A DNA stretch of 64,000 bases from Terriglobus aquaticus (GTDB lineage: Bacteria; Acidobacteriota; Terriglobia; Terriglobales; Acidobacteriaceae): contig NZ_JAGSYB010000001.1 of NCBI RefSeq assembly GCF_025685415.1, positions 1,550,001 to 1,614,000 on the forward strand. Reading direction: 5' to 3'. The number at the start of each line of letters is the position of its first letter. Positions within the stretch are counted from its first letter, which is position 1. Below the pieces are notes generated by a model. The model was given only the letters and a program-made list of their open reading frames with translations, searched no databases and had not been told where the DNA came from. Below are positions 46,901-54,682 of the stretch, piece after piece. The position numbers and the translations under genes are program-made.

Positions 46901-47632
46901 GTAGAAGTTCGAGACGACCTTGAACTCTTGCGTGACCTCTGCGGTGGGAATGAAGGCCACGTTCAAATTCACGTGAGACTTGTCGCCAGCCGTATCGGAA
47001 TAGGCGTCATCCGGGGCGCCATCAATCAGGAAGCTATTGGCCTGGCGCAAACCGCCGTTCACAGAAAAGTTGATCACGTCGCCGTTGTCGAAAGGCCGAC
47101 GAAAGCTCTGATTTCCCTGGAAGACAACACCCGGAGCCAGATCGGCCAGGTTGATAGGATTCCTGCCGATGATCGGCAACTCCGTCACCTTGACGTTGTC
47201 GATCAGCGCACCGCGCGTGGCGCTGCCAGTGTCGAGCAGCGGCGGATCGGCAGTCACCGTTACCACGTCACTGGTGGCGCCTGCTCCCAATGAGAGGTCC
47301 ACCGTAAGTTTGTCTTGCACGTGCAGCTCGACATTGTTGCGCACGACTTCGCGGAAGCCCTGGGCAGAGGCACGCACCGTGTAATTTCCCGGGTCAAGAA
47401 ATGGCACCGTGTAGTCGCCAGCGCCGCCGGACTTGACCGTTGTGTCCACTCCAGTGCCAACGTTGTGTACGGTCACCGTCGCGTCGGGGATCGCTGCCCC
47501 GCCGGTATCCTGCACGTGTCCGCTTAGGACCGCACGGGATTCTTGCGCTCCTGCGTGGCTCGCACCCGCAGAGACAGCGATGCTCAGAAGCAGAACTTGC
47601 CCTGGCTTACGGCTTGGATGAAAAGAAAACAT
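43952..47632 (-). CDS. TonB-dependent receptor, Oar-like, large
   Basis: The 1226-residue outer membrane protein has a signal peptide ending near SHAGAQ, a carboxypeptidase-like domain (AVLSGHVQDTGGAAIPDATV), a plug (FDAQYGRTGGGIFNVITKSG-like with NFYDAQYGRTGGG) and a barrel ending in LGAKINF. The ATG at 47632 follows GAGG and starts the signal peptide. It is divergent from the GH38 operon and shares operators with it, so it probably imports the oligosaccharides those enzymes process. Confidence 0.93.
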   Translation of the reverse strand: MFSFHPSRKPGQVLLLSIAVSAGASHAGAQESRAVLSGHVQDTGGAAIPDATVTVHNVGTGVDTTVKSGGAGDYTVPFLDPGNYTVRASAQGFREVVRNNVELHVQDKLTVDLSLGAGATSDVVTVTADPPLLDTGSATRGALIDNVKVTELPIIGRNPINLADLAPGVVFQGNQSFRRPFDNGDVINFSVNGGLRQANSFLIDGAPDDAYSDTAGDKSHVNLNVAFIPTAEVTQEFKVVSNFYDAQYGRTGGGIFNVITKSGTNQLHGDVYYFLQRYNFNANNVGNKFNNLPIYSIDPVTKQFLAAPRLDQYGLQVNGPVRIPGVYNGTDKTFFLFGIERYKENTPSPGLVGTITAAERNGDFSQSGVNIYDPYTTRLDARGNCCIRDQFPNNIIPAARLNGAGFKLAQAFPAPNITTATSNNNYNVGANLSIDRFNNYNIRIDQNFGQKERIYGRYSYGRRNQTDQGNTNYPLPLLDAQDPLARINNNAVLDSLTQLTPRLTMDLRVAYSRYNESVLRTRSATVDPTQYGFSSNYAAQRFVDVFPKLGFDNTNGVNLPGGLGSTGIGSRDPRFGISNIISFQPSVEWVVGRHSLHLGADLRDVDFNNGGASYTLGQGGFNFTRLQTQSNPTAAQTAGNGSSVAALLLGFPNNGIIQYTPYTGYRFRYYAMFIQDDFKLSNRLTINAGLRYDIEGSPYELHNRANRGFDVNAASPLAAAAASASSYCPACASLKGGLLFAGVGGQPRAFYNTRFGDIQPRIGAVYQVSKDNLFRGGYGLFYLPEAGLSPAQGFAQDTAMIPTNAAAGSQADNYRPRGNNPSAQPLNDPFATGVLQPTGSSLGLATFQGQSVTFNNPNRYIPYVHQFSFGMQQQLPYNIRIDVGYVGSRSNHINTNDNQAGGPRNLNVLSNAQIAQARNAAASGGFASASAYLSQTQPNPFFGLIPGSTLGTSPRLQLSQLLLPFPQFQTINYGQESVGKIWYDSLQIFGEKRYSQGLSISAAFTWSKTQEALAFLNPQDPAPFKNIGAQDRPFRFTPAMVFELPFGRHHQFFSNDSRWVEALIGGFQVQVSYIIQSGVPAGLNGGYLVVADPRIGSPHSKTQYFNTCTLNVNGTKTGNCSSGIIAFQQINSANLDLRGAPFQIGSIRNPNAPIGNASISKRVNITEHFNTQFRFEAFNFTNTYVPNGPDMTPTNNTFGTLSGATSTPNGQSNLPRVVQLGAKINF

Positions 47633-47657
47633 GTTGGCCAACCTCGATGCGCAGCAA

Positions 47658-47673
47658 TTGGAATCGGTTCCAA
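47658..47673. promoter_or_regulatory. LacI-type operator, receptor side
   Basis: TTGGAATCGGTTCCAA has perfect 6-base arms around a TCGG centre, the classic symmetric CG-centred LacI site. It lies 26 bases before the receptor start, downstream of the candidate promoter. Confidence 0.75.
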
Positions 47674-47688
47674 AATTGAATGGCCCCA

Positions 47689-47718
47689 ACGATGCTCCTT
47701 TCGAAGCGCACCTGTCAA
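47689..47718 (-). promoter_or_regulatory. Candidate promoter for the third TonB receptor
   Basis: On the minus strand a perfect TTGACA (47718-47713) is followed after 18 bases by CATCGT, a weak -10 box (three of six). The operator at 47658-47673 would cover the early transcribed region. Confidence 0.4.
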
Positions 47719-47791
47719 GAGCTTTCACACTCAGGCTGGGTCGGTCGCCCGCAGCCCGCAACTCCGAACAATCCGGGACGCAATCGTAGTC

Positions 47792-47820
47792 TTGACACGC
47801 CATCATGCGGTCGTTACAGT
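47792..47820 (+). promoter_or_regulatory. Sigma-70-like promoter of the GH38 operon
   Basis: A perfect -35 box TTGACA (47792-47797) with a 17-base spacer precedes TACAGT (47815-47820, four of six). The predicted start is near 47827, nine bases before the operator at 47836-47851. Confidence 0.7.
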
Positions 47821-47835
47821 TCCCCTTGCCGAGTC

Positions 47836-47851
47836 TTGAAATCGATTCCAA
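47836..47851. promoter_or_regulatory. LacI-type operator, GH38 side
   Basis: TTGAAATCGATTCCAA differs from the site at 47658 mainly by one arm mismatch and has the same CG-centred symmetry. It lies just after the predicted transcription start of the GH38 operon, where a bound repressor would block transcription. Confidence 0.72.
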
Positions 47852-47921
47852 AACTCAACCACTCGCGACATGCCCGCGGTTGAGCGTCACTCTTGTCTGC
47901 TCGCCAAATGAGGCACTCCTG

Positions 47922-50465
47922 ATGTCGCTTTTTCGGAAAACGCTGCTGCGTGCAATCGTAGTCAGCGCGTGCTGCCCTTTCATCGCTGCACAGACATCTC
48001 GGTCAGCAGAAACTGCCGCGGCGCAAACCTGGCCGCCCGACGCTGCGTCCCTGCAGCTTCACATGATCGGCAACGCGCACATTGATGCTCCGTGGCTGTG
48101 GCCCCTTTCGGAAGCCGACGCGATCGTCCACAGCACCTTCCGATCAGCCCTTGATCGAATGAAGGAAGACAGCAGTCTGACGATGACCACCAGCTCCTCC
48201 CAGTTTTACGCCTGGGTGGCTGCCAGCGACCCGGCGATGCTCCAGGAGATCCGAGCGTATGTGAAGTCTGGGCGCTGGGACTTGGTGGGCGGTTGGTGGG
48301 TCGAGCCCGACGTAAACATGCCAAGCGGCGAGTCGCTGATTCGACAAGGACTCTACGGACAGCGGACGCTCGAGAAACTATTCGGGCGCATGGCCGATGT
48401 TGGCTACAACCCTGACTCATTTGGGCACAACGGCAACATGCCGCAGATCCTGAAGCTGCAGGGCATGCCGTACTACGTGTTCATGCGGCCCAACGCAATC
48501 GAGAAACCCGACATCCGGCAGAACCTGTTTCAGTGGCAAGGGATCGATGGCACGCGGGCGCTGACGTACCGTGTCCCGCTCTTTTACGACGATCCTGGCG
48601 ACGTCCGCAGTCACATGTTGCGGACCGTAGCCGCACTCGCGGGACAGCCGGAACGCACTGACATGGAGTTCTTCGGTATCGGCGATCATGGCGGCGGACC
48701 AACGAAAGAAAACATCCGTTCCATCCGCGCCATCCAGGGTGAAAAAGGCGCGCCTCACATCTTCTACTCCACGCCCGATCGTTACTTCTCGGAAGTGCAT
48801 CAGCATCTGCCGTCCGATATCCAGGTGTATGAGGGCGATCTTCAGCATCACTCGGTCGGCACCTACACAGCGGGTTCCGCCAGAAAGAAGCTAAACCGCA
48901 CGACCGAAGCGATGCTCATCAGCGCAGAGAAGTTTTGTGCGCTGGGGTCGTTCGCATGGGGCGCGCAATACCCAAAGGCCGACTTCGAAAAGGCTTGGGA
49001 ACGCATCCTGCTGTTGCAGTTTCACGACAGCATGGCCGCGACAACGCTTCCGGAGCACGAGCAGGTAGTGCGGGATGGCTACGGCCGTGCGCGGGACATC
49101 GCGACCGAGGCCATGAACGACTCGCTACAGCGGCTCGCCTGGCAGATTCCGACCACGGATCCGGATTCAAAGTACATCGTAGTGTTCAACCCGCATGCAT
49201 GGGCGGCACCACTGAAGGTCGAATACGACCTTGGATGGGAGCCGGGAACAGTCACGGCAGTAGAAGACGATCAGGGGAACTCAATTCCCTTTCAGTGGAT
49301 CGACCCCACGGCAGTAGTGAACCATCGGCAGCGCCTTGTGGCTGTGGTTGAAATACCCGCGCTCGGCTACAGGCAGATTCGTGTTCGAAAGGCTAGCAGT
49401 CACCCCTCTGCAGGGAACGAAACGCCCCGGGCGGAATCCAGCTTGCTCGAGAACAGCCATCTGAAGCTGACATTCGGACAGGGAGGGACCGTTACTCTCT
49501 TCGACAAAGATTCCAGACAGTTCGTGTTTGGCGGCGCCAACAAAGGCATGCGCGCTGTTGTGTTCGCGGATGCCAACGACACCTGGGCGCACCAGGTGCA
49601 TGCCTACACTGACGAAGTCGGTGAGTTCACCCCTTCTGACGTGAAGGTTCTGGAGAACGGGCCTTTGCGTGCGAGAGTACGCCAGACCCTGCACTATAAC
49701 GCCTCCACGCTGAGTATCGACTGGATGCTGTATGCGGGTAGCCGTACCGTCGATCTTCGTGTATCGCTCGACTGGCACGAGCATCTCAAAATGCTCAAAT
49801 TTTCCTTCCCCACGGAACTAGAGAAACCGCAAGCCACATACGAGATCGCGTACGGCGCGGAGCACCGCGACAACGCAGGCTTGGAAGACCCTGGGCAGCG
49901 ATGGATCGATTTGACGGGTCTCCAGAATGGTAAGCAGTACGGCCTTGCCATCCTGAACGATGCGAAGTACGGCTACAGCGTGAGTGGTGGTGATATGCGC
50001 GTTTCCATTGCCCGCGCTGCGGTCTATGCCAACCATGAGCCGCGCGAGTTGAAGCCCGGTGTCGATTACGCGTGGATGGATCAGGGAGTACAAACCTTCT
50101 CGATGGAACTGATGCCCCATGCAGGAACTTGGCAAGAGGCCGGCGTCGTCCGTGCGGCCGAAGAACTGGTCACCGAAGTTCCCATCGTCTACCAAGGCAT
50201 TCATCCCGGCTCGCGCCCCACTTCCGCATCGTTTCTCTCGACCGATTCGAAGGACATCGTGGTCGAAGCCGTGAAGCAGTCGGAAGACGGATCCGACCTG
50301 ATCATTCGTTCCTATGAAACGGCCGGACACAACGCCAGTGCGACATTAAGCGTGCCCTCCCTCAATGTTCGGTGGAATGGCTCGTACCATCCATTCGAGA
50401 TCAAGACCCTGCGACTCGATGCACGGACGCATGCGGTGCGAGAGGTCGATGCGCTCGAACGATAA
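47922..50465 (+). CDS. Glycoside hydrolase family 38 alpha-mannosidase
   Basis: The 847-residue exported protein has a signal peptide, then the GH38 N-terminal zinc-site motif NAHIDAPWLWPL (His, Asp). YNPDSFGHNGNMPQIL carries the nucleophile Asp. The middle three-helix domain and C-terminal beta domains follow. GH38 enzymes retain configuration and release alpha-mannose from N-glycans or mannans. The ATG at 47922 has GAGG eight bases upstream. The frame is open upstream over the operator region but is not coding-like. It is the first gene of an operon with the ROK kinase and GH97 genes. Confidence 0.92.
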   Translation: MSLFRKTLLRAIVVSACCPFIAAQTSRSAETAAAQTWPPDAASLQLHMIGNAHIDAPWLWPLSEADAIVHSTFRSALDRMKEDSSLTMTTSSSQFYAWVAASDPAMLQEIRAYVKSGRWDLVGGWWVEPDVNMPSGESLIRQGLYGQRTLEKLFGRMADVGYNPDSFGHNGNMPQILKLQGMPYYVFMRPNAIEKPDIRQNLFQWQGIDGTRALTYRVPLFYDDPGDVRSHMLRTVAALAGQPERTDMEFFGIGDHGGGPTKENIRSIRAIQGEKGAPHIFYSTPDRYFSEVHQHLPSDIQVYEGDLQHHSVGTYTAGSARKKLNRTTEAMLISAEKFCALGSFAWGAQYPKADFEKAWERILLLQFHDSMAATTLPEHEQVVRDGYGRARDIATEAMNDSLQRLAWQIPTTDPDSKYIVVFNPHAWAAPLKVEYDLGWEPGTVTAVEDDQGNSIPFQWIDPTAVVNHRQRLVAVVEIPALGYRQIRVRKASSHPSAGNETPRAESSLLENSHLKLTFGQGGTVTLFDKDSRQFVFGGANKGMRAVVFADANDTWAHQVHAYTDEVGEFTPSDVKVLENGPLRARVRQTLHYNASTLSIDWMLYAGSRTVDLRVSLDWHEHLKMLKFSFPTELEKPQATYEIAYGAEHRDNAGLEDPGQRWIDLTGLQNGKQYGLAILNDAKYGYSVSGGDMRVSIARAAVYANHEPRELKPGVDYAWMDQGVQTFSMELMPHAGTWQEAGVVRAAEELVTEVPIVYQGIHPGSRPTSASFLSTDSKDIVVEAVKQSEDGSDLIIRSYETAGHNASATLSVPSLNVRWNGSYHPFEIKTLRLDARTHAVREVDALER

Positions 50466-51432
50466 GTACCAGCAAGAATCCGGAGTGCTTGTCGGTGTCG
50501 ATATCGGCGGCACAAAGACGGCAGTGGTCTTGTGCGCGGAAGCACCACATGTCCTGTGGCGCAAAGAGTTCCCCACCAAACCTGAACTCGGTTGGGAACA
50601 AGCGATGGACAAGGTGATTACCCTCATCCGCGAAGCGCTCATTGAGACCTCACAGAAACCACGTCGCATCGGCGTCAGTTGCGGTGGACCACTCGATCGC
50701 GAGACGGGCACGATTCAAAGTCCGCCCAACCTGCCGACTTGGGATCGCGTCCCGGTCAAACAGATCCTGGAGAGCAACTTCAAGGTGCTGTGCACCGTGG
50801 AGAACGATGCCAATGCGGGTGCCGTTGCAGAGCACCAGTTCGGCGCCGGTCGCGGCTGCCGGCACATCGTGTTTCTCACGCTAGGTACAGGGCTGGGTGC
50901 AGGTCTTGTTCTGAATGGCCGCATCTTCCGTGGCGCGAACGGCATGGCCGGCGAACTTGGCCATGTGCGCCTCACCGAGCATGGTCCCAACGGGCACGGG
51001 AAGGCAGGCTCCGTGGAAGGTTGGGCCAGCGGCGCAGGCATCGCCATCCAAGGCGCTGAGACGGTGCGTGCCGCAACGGCAGCAGGAGAGCAGACCTCCC
51101 TTGCGTCCGGGCTCGAAACTCTGTCGGCGCGAGATGTTGGGCAGGCGCTATCCGCTGGCGACCGTGTCGCTCGCCGCATTGTGCAACAAGCGGGCGAGCG
51201 TCTTGGTGAAGCACTTGCAATTCTGGTAGACATCATCAATCCAGAACGCATTGTGATCGGGGGCATCGCGGTCAGACTCGGCGAAGAACTGCTTGAGCCA
51301 GCACGCCGCCGGATGCATGAGGAGGCTTTGCCGGAAGCGGCCGCTGTGTGCTCCGTCGTTCCAGCAGAGCTAGGCGAACAGATCGGCGACATGGCCGCCA
51401 TCGGTGTAGCCATGGGTTTGCACGACGTCTAG
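50449..51432 (+). CDS. ROK-family sugar kinase-like protein without the zinc cysteines
   Basis: The 327-residue protein has the ATP site VGVDIGGTKTAVVL and sugar-site residues ENDANAGA and GHVRL. The usual ROK zinc motif (CxCGxxGC) is replaced by GHGKAGSVEGWASG, with no Cys, as in one ROK subgroup. It lacks a DNA-binding domain, so a kinase for mannose, glucose or N-acetylhexosamine is likely rather than a repressor. The ATG at 50449 with AGAGG upstream overlaps the GH38 gene by 17 bases. Confidence 0.85.
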   Translation: MRSNDKYQQESGVLVGVDIGGTKTAVVLCAEAPHVLWRKEFPTKPELGWEQAMDKVITLIREALIETSQKPRRIGVSCGGPLDRETGTIQSPPNLPTWDRVPVKQILESNFKVLCTVENDANAGAVAEHQFGAGRGCRHIVFLTLGTGLGAGLVLNGRIFRGANGMAGELGHVRLTEHGPNGHGKAGSVEGWASGAGIAIQGAETVRAATAAGEQTSLASGLETLSARDVGQALSAGDRVARRIVQQAGERLGEALAILVDIINPERIVIGGIAVRLGEELLEPARRRMHEEALPEAAAVCSVVPAELGEQIGDMAAIGVAMGLHDV

Positions 51433-51444
51433 CGGGCGACTTCT

Positions 51445-53412
51445 ATGATCCGGTCCATGCAGTTCTCGCGCTTAAGACTCTTCGCATCGGTTTTCTCCTT
51501 CGCACTCGCGCTGCCCTGCTTTGCCGCACCGAGAGCCAACGCTTGCGTCTCCCCTGCCGGCCACGTGCATGTAACGCTCGACTTCGAGACGCTTCAGTAT
51601 CAGGTGACTTTCGACGACGCTACGATCTTGGAGCCATCCCCTCTCGGCCTAGAGTTCAAAGACCAGGCGCCGCTCGGCCCAATGCGTCTCGTCCATCACG
51701 ACTCCAGGCGGGTCGATCGGTTCTGGCATCCCGTCCTCGGCAAAGCCTCTCAGGTACGGGATCATTACCAGCAAGAAAGTTTCGATTTAGCTGAGAACTC
51801 CGCTCCCTTTCGCAGGCTGTCACTGCAGGTACGGTGCTTCGACGACAGCGTCGCCTTCCGTTACCAGATACCGAATCAACCCGGCTTCGAGAACTTCACC
51901 ATCACGCGGGAGAAGACTGGCTTTCGACCACCCGACGGTGTGGCTGTCTGGGCTTCGAGTTACAAGACCTTTCGCTCCGCATACGAAGAGGAGTATCCAA
52001 GGCGAGCCTTCAACGAACTGCCCGAGGGAAAGCTCCTGGGATTGCCAGCTCTGCTACAAATCTCCCCGACTACTTTTGCGGCCATCACAGAAGCGGACCT
52101 CACTGATTGGGCCGGCATGTATCTGGTTCGTGAAGGAGCAACGCTCACTGCTTCCTTGTCGCCGCGGCTGGACGGGGATGGTCTTGTAAGAGCGAGCGCT
52201 CCACGCAACAGCCCGTGGCGCGTGATTCTGCTCGCGCACACGCCGGCTGCGCTCCTCGAATCGCACACTATCGAGAATCTGAATCCTTCCTCTCGCATTG
52301 CCGACGCAAGTTGGATCAATCCCGGGATAATGGCGTGGGATCACTGGTGGAGCGGCGAAGTGGAGATGACGAACGCCTCTAACGAGCGCTTCATCGATTT
52401 CGCCTCGTTCATGGGCTTTCCATATCAGCTGGTGGACTGGCAATGGTACGGTCCCTTCAACAAGCCGGAGGCGGACATCACCAAGGCTGCGCCACAGCTC
52501 GATATGCCTGCCTTGCTTCACTATGCGGCGGAACGAAACGTACGCCTCTGGCTATGGCTCCATTCCGGCGATGTCGACCGGGCACGGTCGGCAGGAACGC
52601 TCGATGCGGCGTTCGCCACCTATCGCCGCTGGGGAGTCGCTGGCGTCAAGATCGACTTCATGAACAGTGATGATCAGGATCGCGTGCGATGGTACGAAGA
52701 GATCGTGCGACTCGCCGCGCAACATCAACTGATGGTGGATTTTCACGGAGCCTATAAACCTACAGGCCTGGAAGTCACCTGGCCGAATCTGCTGACTCGG
52801 GAAGGCGTGCTCGGCAATGAATACAACAAGTTCTCGACCCGCGACACGCCCACCCACAAAGCAACGCTTCCCTTCACCCGAGGACTGGCGGGTCCTATGG
52901 ATTACACACCGGGCGGATTCCTGAACACCAGTCCGGCAAAGTTTCGGCCTACAACGCCGACACAGGTGATGGGCAGCCGTGCCAATGAGTTGGCTCTGTT
53001 CGTCCTGTATTGGAGCCCACTCACCTGTGTCAGCGACGATCCTGCGCATTACGTTCTCGGCGGCAAGGAGGCTCCCGGTTTGAGCTTTCTTCGTGGTCTT
53101 CCTACCGTTTGGGACGAAACACGCGGGCTAGATGGCGAAGTGGGAAAGCACGTAATCGTCGCCCGCCGCAAAGACAAGGATTGGTGGCTTGGCGGGATCA
53201 CAGCAGATGACGAATACATGCTGCAGTTGCCCCTGCGATTCCTCGGCAACGGACGTTACGTGGCGCACGTGTACCAGGACCCGACCGCGCCCGACGCGCC
53301 GTATACCGAGGTTCGAGAAGAAACGCGGACCGTCACTTCCGCCGATTTGTTGTCCGTAAAGATGCGCCCGGCCGGCGGCATCGCCGTTCACTTCGAGAGG
53401 ATCGGCCGATGA
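51445..53412 (+). CDS. Glycoside hydrolase family 97 enzyme
   Basis: The 655-residue exported protein has a signal peptide (FASVFSFALALPCFA) and the three GH97 parts: an N-terminal beta-sandwich to about residue 270, a TIM-barrel, and a small C-terminal beta domain. WGVAGVKIDFMNSDDQ holds an Asp where retaining members of the family (alpha-galactosidase type) have the nucleophile; the inverting alpha-glucosidase type differs there. Substrate is therefore more likely alpha-galactoside, as inference. A second ATG at 51457 is a possible start. It follows the kinase gene by 12 bases. Confidence 0.87.
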   Translation: MIRSMQFSRLRLFASVFSFALALPCFAAPRANACVSPAGHVHVTLDFETLQYQVTFDDATILEPSPLGLEFKDQAPLGPMRLVHHDSRRVDRFWHPVLGKASQVRDHYQQESFDLAENSAPFRRLSLQVRCFDDSVAFRYQIPNQPGFENFTITREKTGFRPPDGVAVWASSYKTFRSAYEEEYPRRAFNELPEGKLLGLPALLQISPTTFAAITEADLTDWAGMYLVREGATLTASLSPRLDGDGLVRASAPRNSPWRVILLAHTPAALLESHTIENLNPSSRIADASWINPGIMAWDHWWSGEVEMTNASNERFIDFASFMGFPYQLVDWQWYGPFNKPEADITKAAPQLDMPALLHYAAERNVRLWLWLHSGDVDRARSAGTLDAAFATYRRWGVAGVKIDFMNSDDQDRVRWYEEIVRLAAQHQLMVDFHGAYKPTGLEVTWPNLLTREGVLGNEYNKFSTRDTPTHKATLPFTRGLAGPMDYTPGGFLNTSPAKFRPTTPTQVMGSRANELALFVLYWSPLTCVSDDPAHYVLGGKEAPGLSFLRGLPTVWDETRGLDGEVGKHVIVARRKDKDWWLGGITADDEYMLQLPLRFLGNGRYVAHVYQDPTAPDAPYTEVREETRTVTSADLLSVKMRPAGGIAVHFERIGR

Positions 53413-53419
53413 CTCATGA

Positions 53420-54427
53420 TCATCGCGAGTGCCCGCCACACGACGCACGGTGAATCAGCTCCACTTCCATCTTCACCATCTTCGTCTGCACCTGCCCTCG
53501 ATCGAGTGCCTCAAAGAGCATTTCGGCTGCACGCCTTGCAATCCCAACGACCGGCTGCCGCACTACGCAGATTGGCGGATCCAGCGTATCCGCCAGTTCA
53601 AAGTCATCGTACGCCGCGATAGCGACCATTTTGGGAACTTCCAGGCCAGCATCGCGCAGGATCTTGTACGCGCTGACCGTAATCGCGTTCTTGATGCTGA
53701 ACACCGCGTCGATGCGAGACCGTCCCGACAGATATGGCGTGAGTGCGGCCACGGCCGACTCGTGATCCTGGACACTCACTTCGGCCAGGTACGGCAGCCC
53801 TGCAGCGCGCACCACATCACGATAACCCTTCACGCGTCGCTTACTCGTAAAGAGTTGCGGATCACCGCTCAGGCACAAGATGCGCTTTCTGCCCGCTTTG
53901 ACAAGGTGCTCGGTCGCAGCTTTTGCACCCGCATAGTTATCGCTCAGCACGACGGGTATGTCTTGGCCGGGAAAGGGCCGATCGAAACACACCACGGGGA
54001 AGCCGGCGTGCTTGAACATGGAAAAATCTGCACCGTCGGAGGGTGCCAAGATCAGGCCATCAATCCTCCGCTGGATCAAGGAAGCTACCTGCTCTTGTTC
54101 CCGGGCCGACTGGTTTTCCGATACCGCAAGCAGCAGCAGGGTTCCGTGTCCCCGCGCAACCTCCTGGATCGCTTCCGCAGCCGCGGAAAAGAAGGGATCC
54201 GCGACACTCGGAACAACAAGGCCGATCGTTTTCGTCCGCGCTCCCTTCAAGCTTCGTGCCGCCTGATTTGGGTGATAGCCGAGTTCTTCGATGGCCTGCT
54301 GGACTGCGGCCAACCTTCGAGCGCTTACATTCTGACCACCGTTGATCACGCGCGATACCGTGGCCGCGCCCACGCCTGCGCGCCTGGCCACATCCATCAG
54401 TGCCGGTACGCTACGCTTGGGCTTCAT
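53420..54427 (-). CDS. LacI-family transcriptional regulator
   Basis: The 335-residue protein has the helix-turn-helix ALMDVARRAGVGAATVSRVI and hinge NQAARSLKGAR, then the effector domain (TIGLVVPSVADPFFSAAAEA, VPKMVAIAAYDDFELADTLDPP). It ends seven bases after the GH97 gene, convergent. It is the best candidate to bind the three TTGGAAyCGrTTCCAA-like sites at 47658, 47836 and 56832. About 255 bases upstream separate it from the GH31 stop; I see no gene there and no copy of that operator. Confidence 0.93.
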   Translation of the reverse strand: MKPKRSVPALMDVARRAGVGAATVSRVINGGQNVSARRLAAVQQAIEELGYHPNQAARSLKGARTKTIGLVVPSVADPFFSAAAEAIQEVARGHGTLLLLAVSENQSAREQEQVASLIQRRIDGLILAPSDGADFSMFKHAGFPVVCFDRPFPGQDIPVVLSDNYAGAKAATEHLVKAGRKRILCLSGDPQLFTSKRRVKGYRDVVRAAGLPYLAEVSVQDHESAVAALTPYLSGRSRIDAVFSIKNAITVSAYKILRDAGLEVPKMVAIAAYDDFELADTLDPPICVVRQPVVGIARRAAEMLFEALDRGQVQTKMVKMEVELIHRASCGGHSR

Positions 54428-54682
54428 GCTTCAGGCGAACTTTCATAGGCGAGCCTTCGTGCCGAACCGGCAGTCAACCATAGAGCACTCTGCTTCCCCA
54501 AATAAGTCGTCTCCATTGGACTGGTCTGCGCGTGAACACAGGGGCCTGACTCGGGACGTGATCATCATACGTGGCCCGTTACCTCATCCAGAAAATGTTG
54601 TGGCGGGGTTCGCCGCTATGGTTCTTTCACCGACGTTGCTCGTATGCTTCGACGCCGAGCAGTGGAGACTGCTAGCTACGCC

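Noticed and set aside
45527-47293. A 588-codon plus-strand open frame
   Set aside because: It lies wholly opposite the third TonB receptor, whose motifs and signal peptide are clear.
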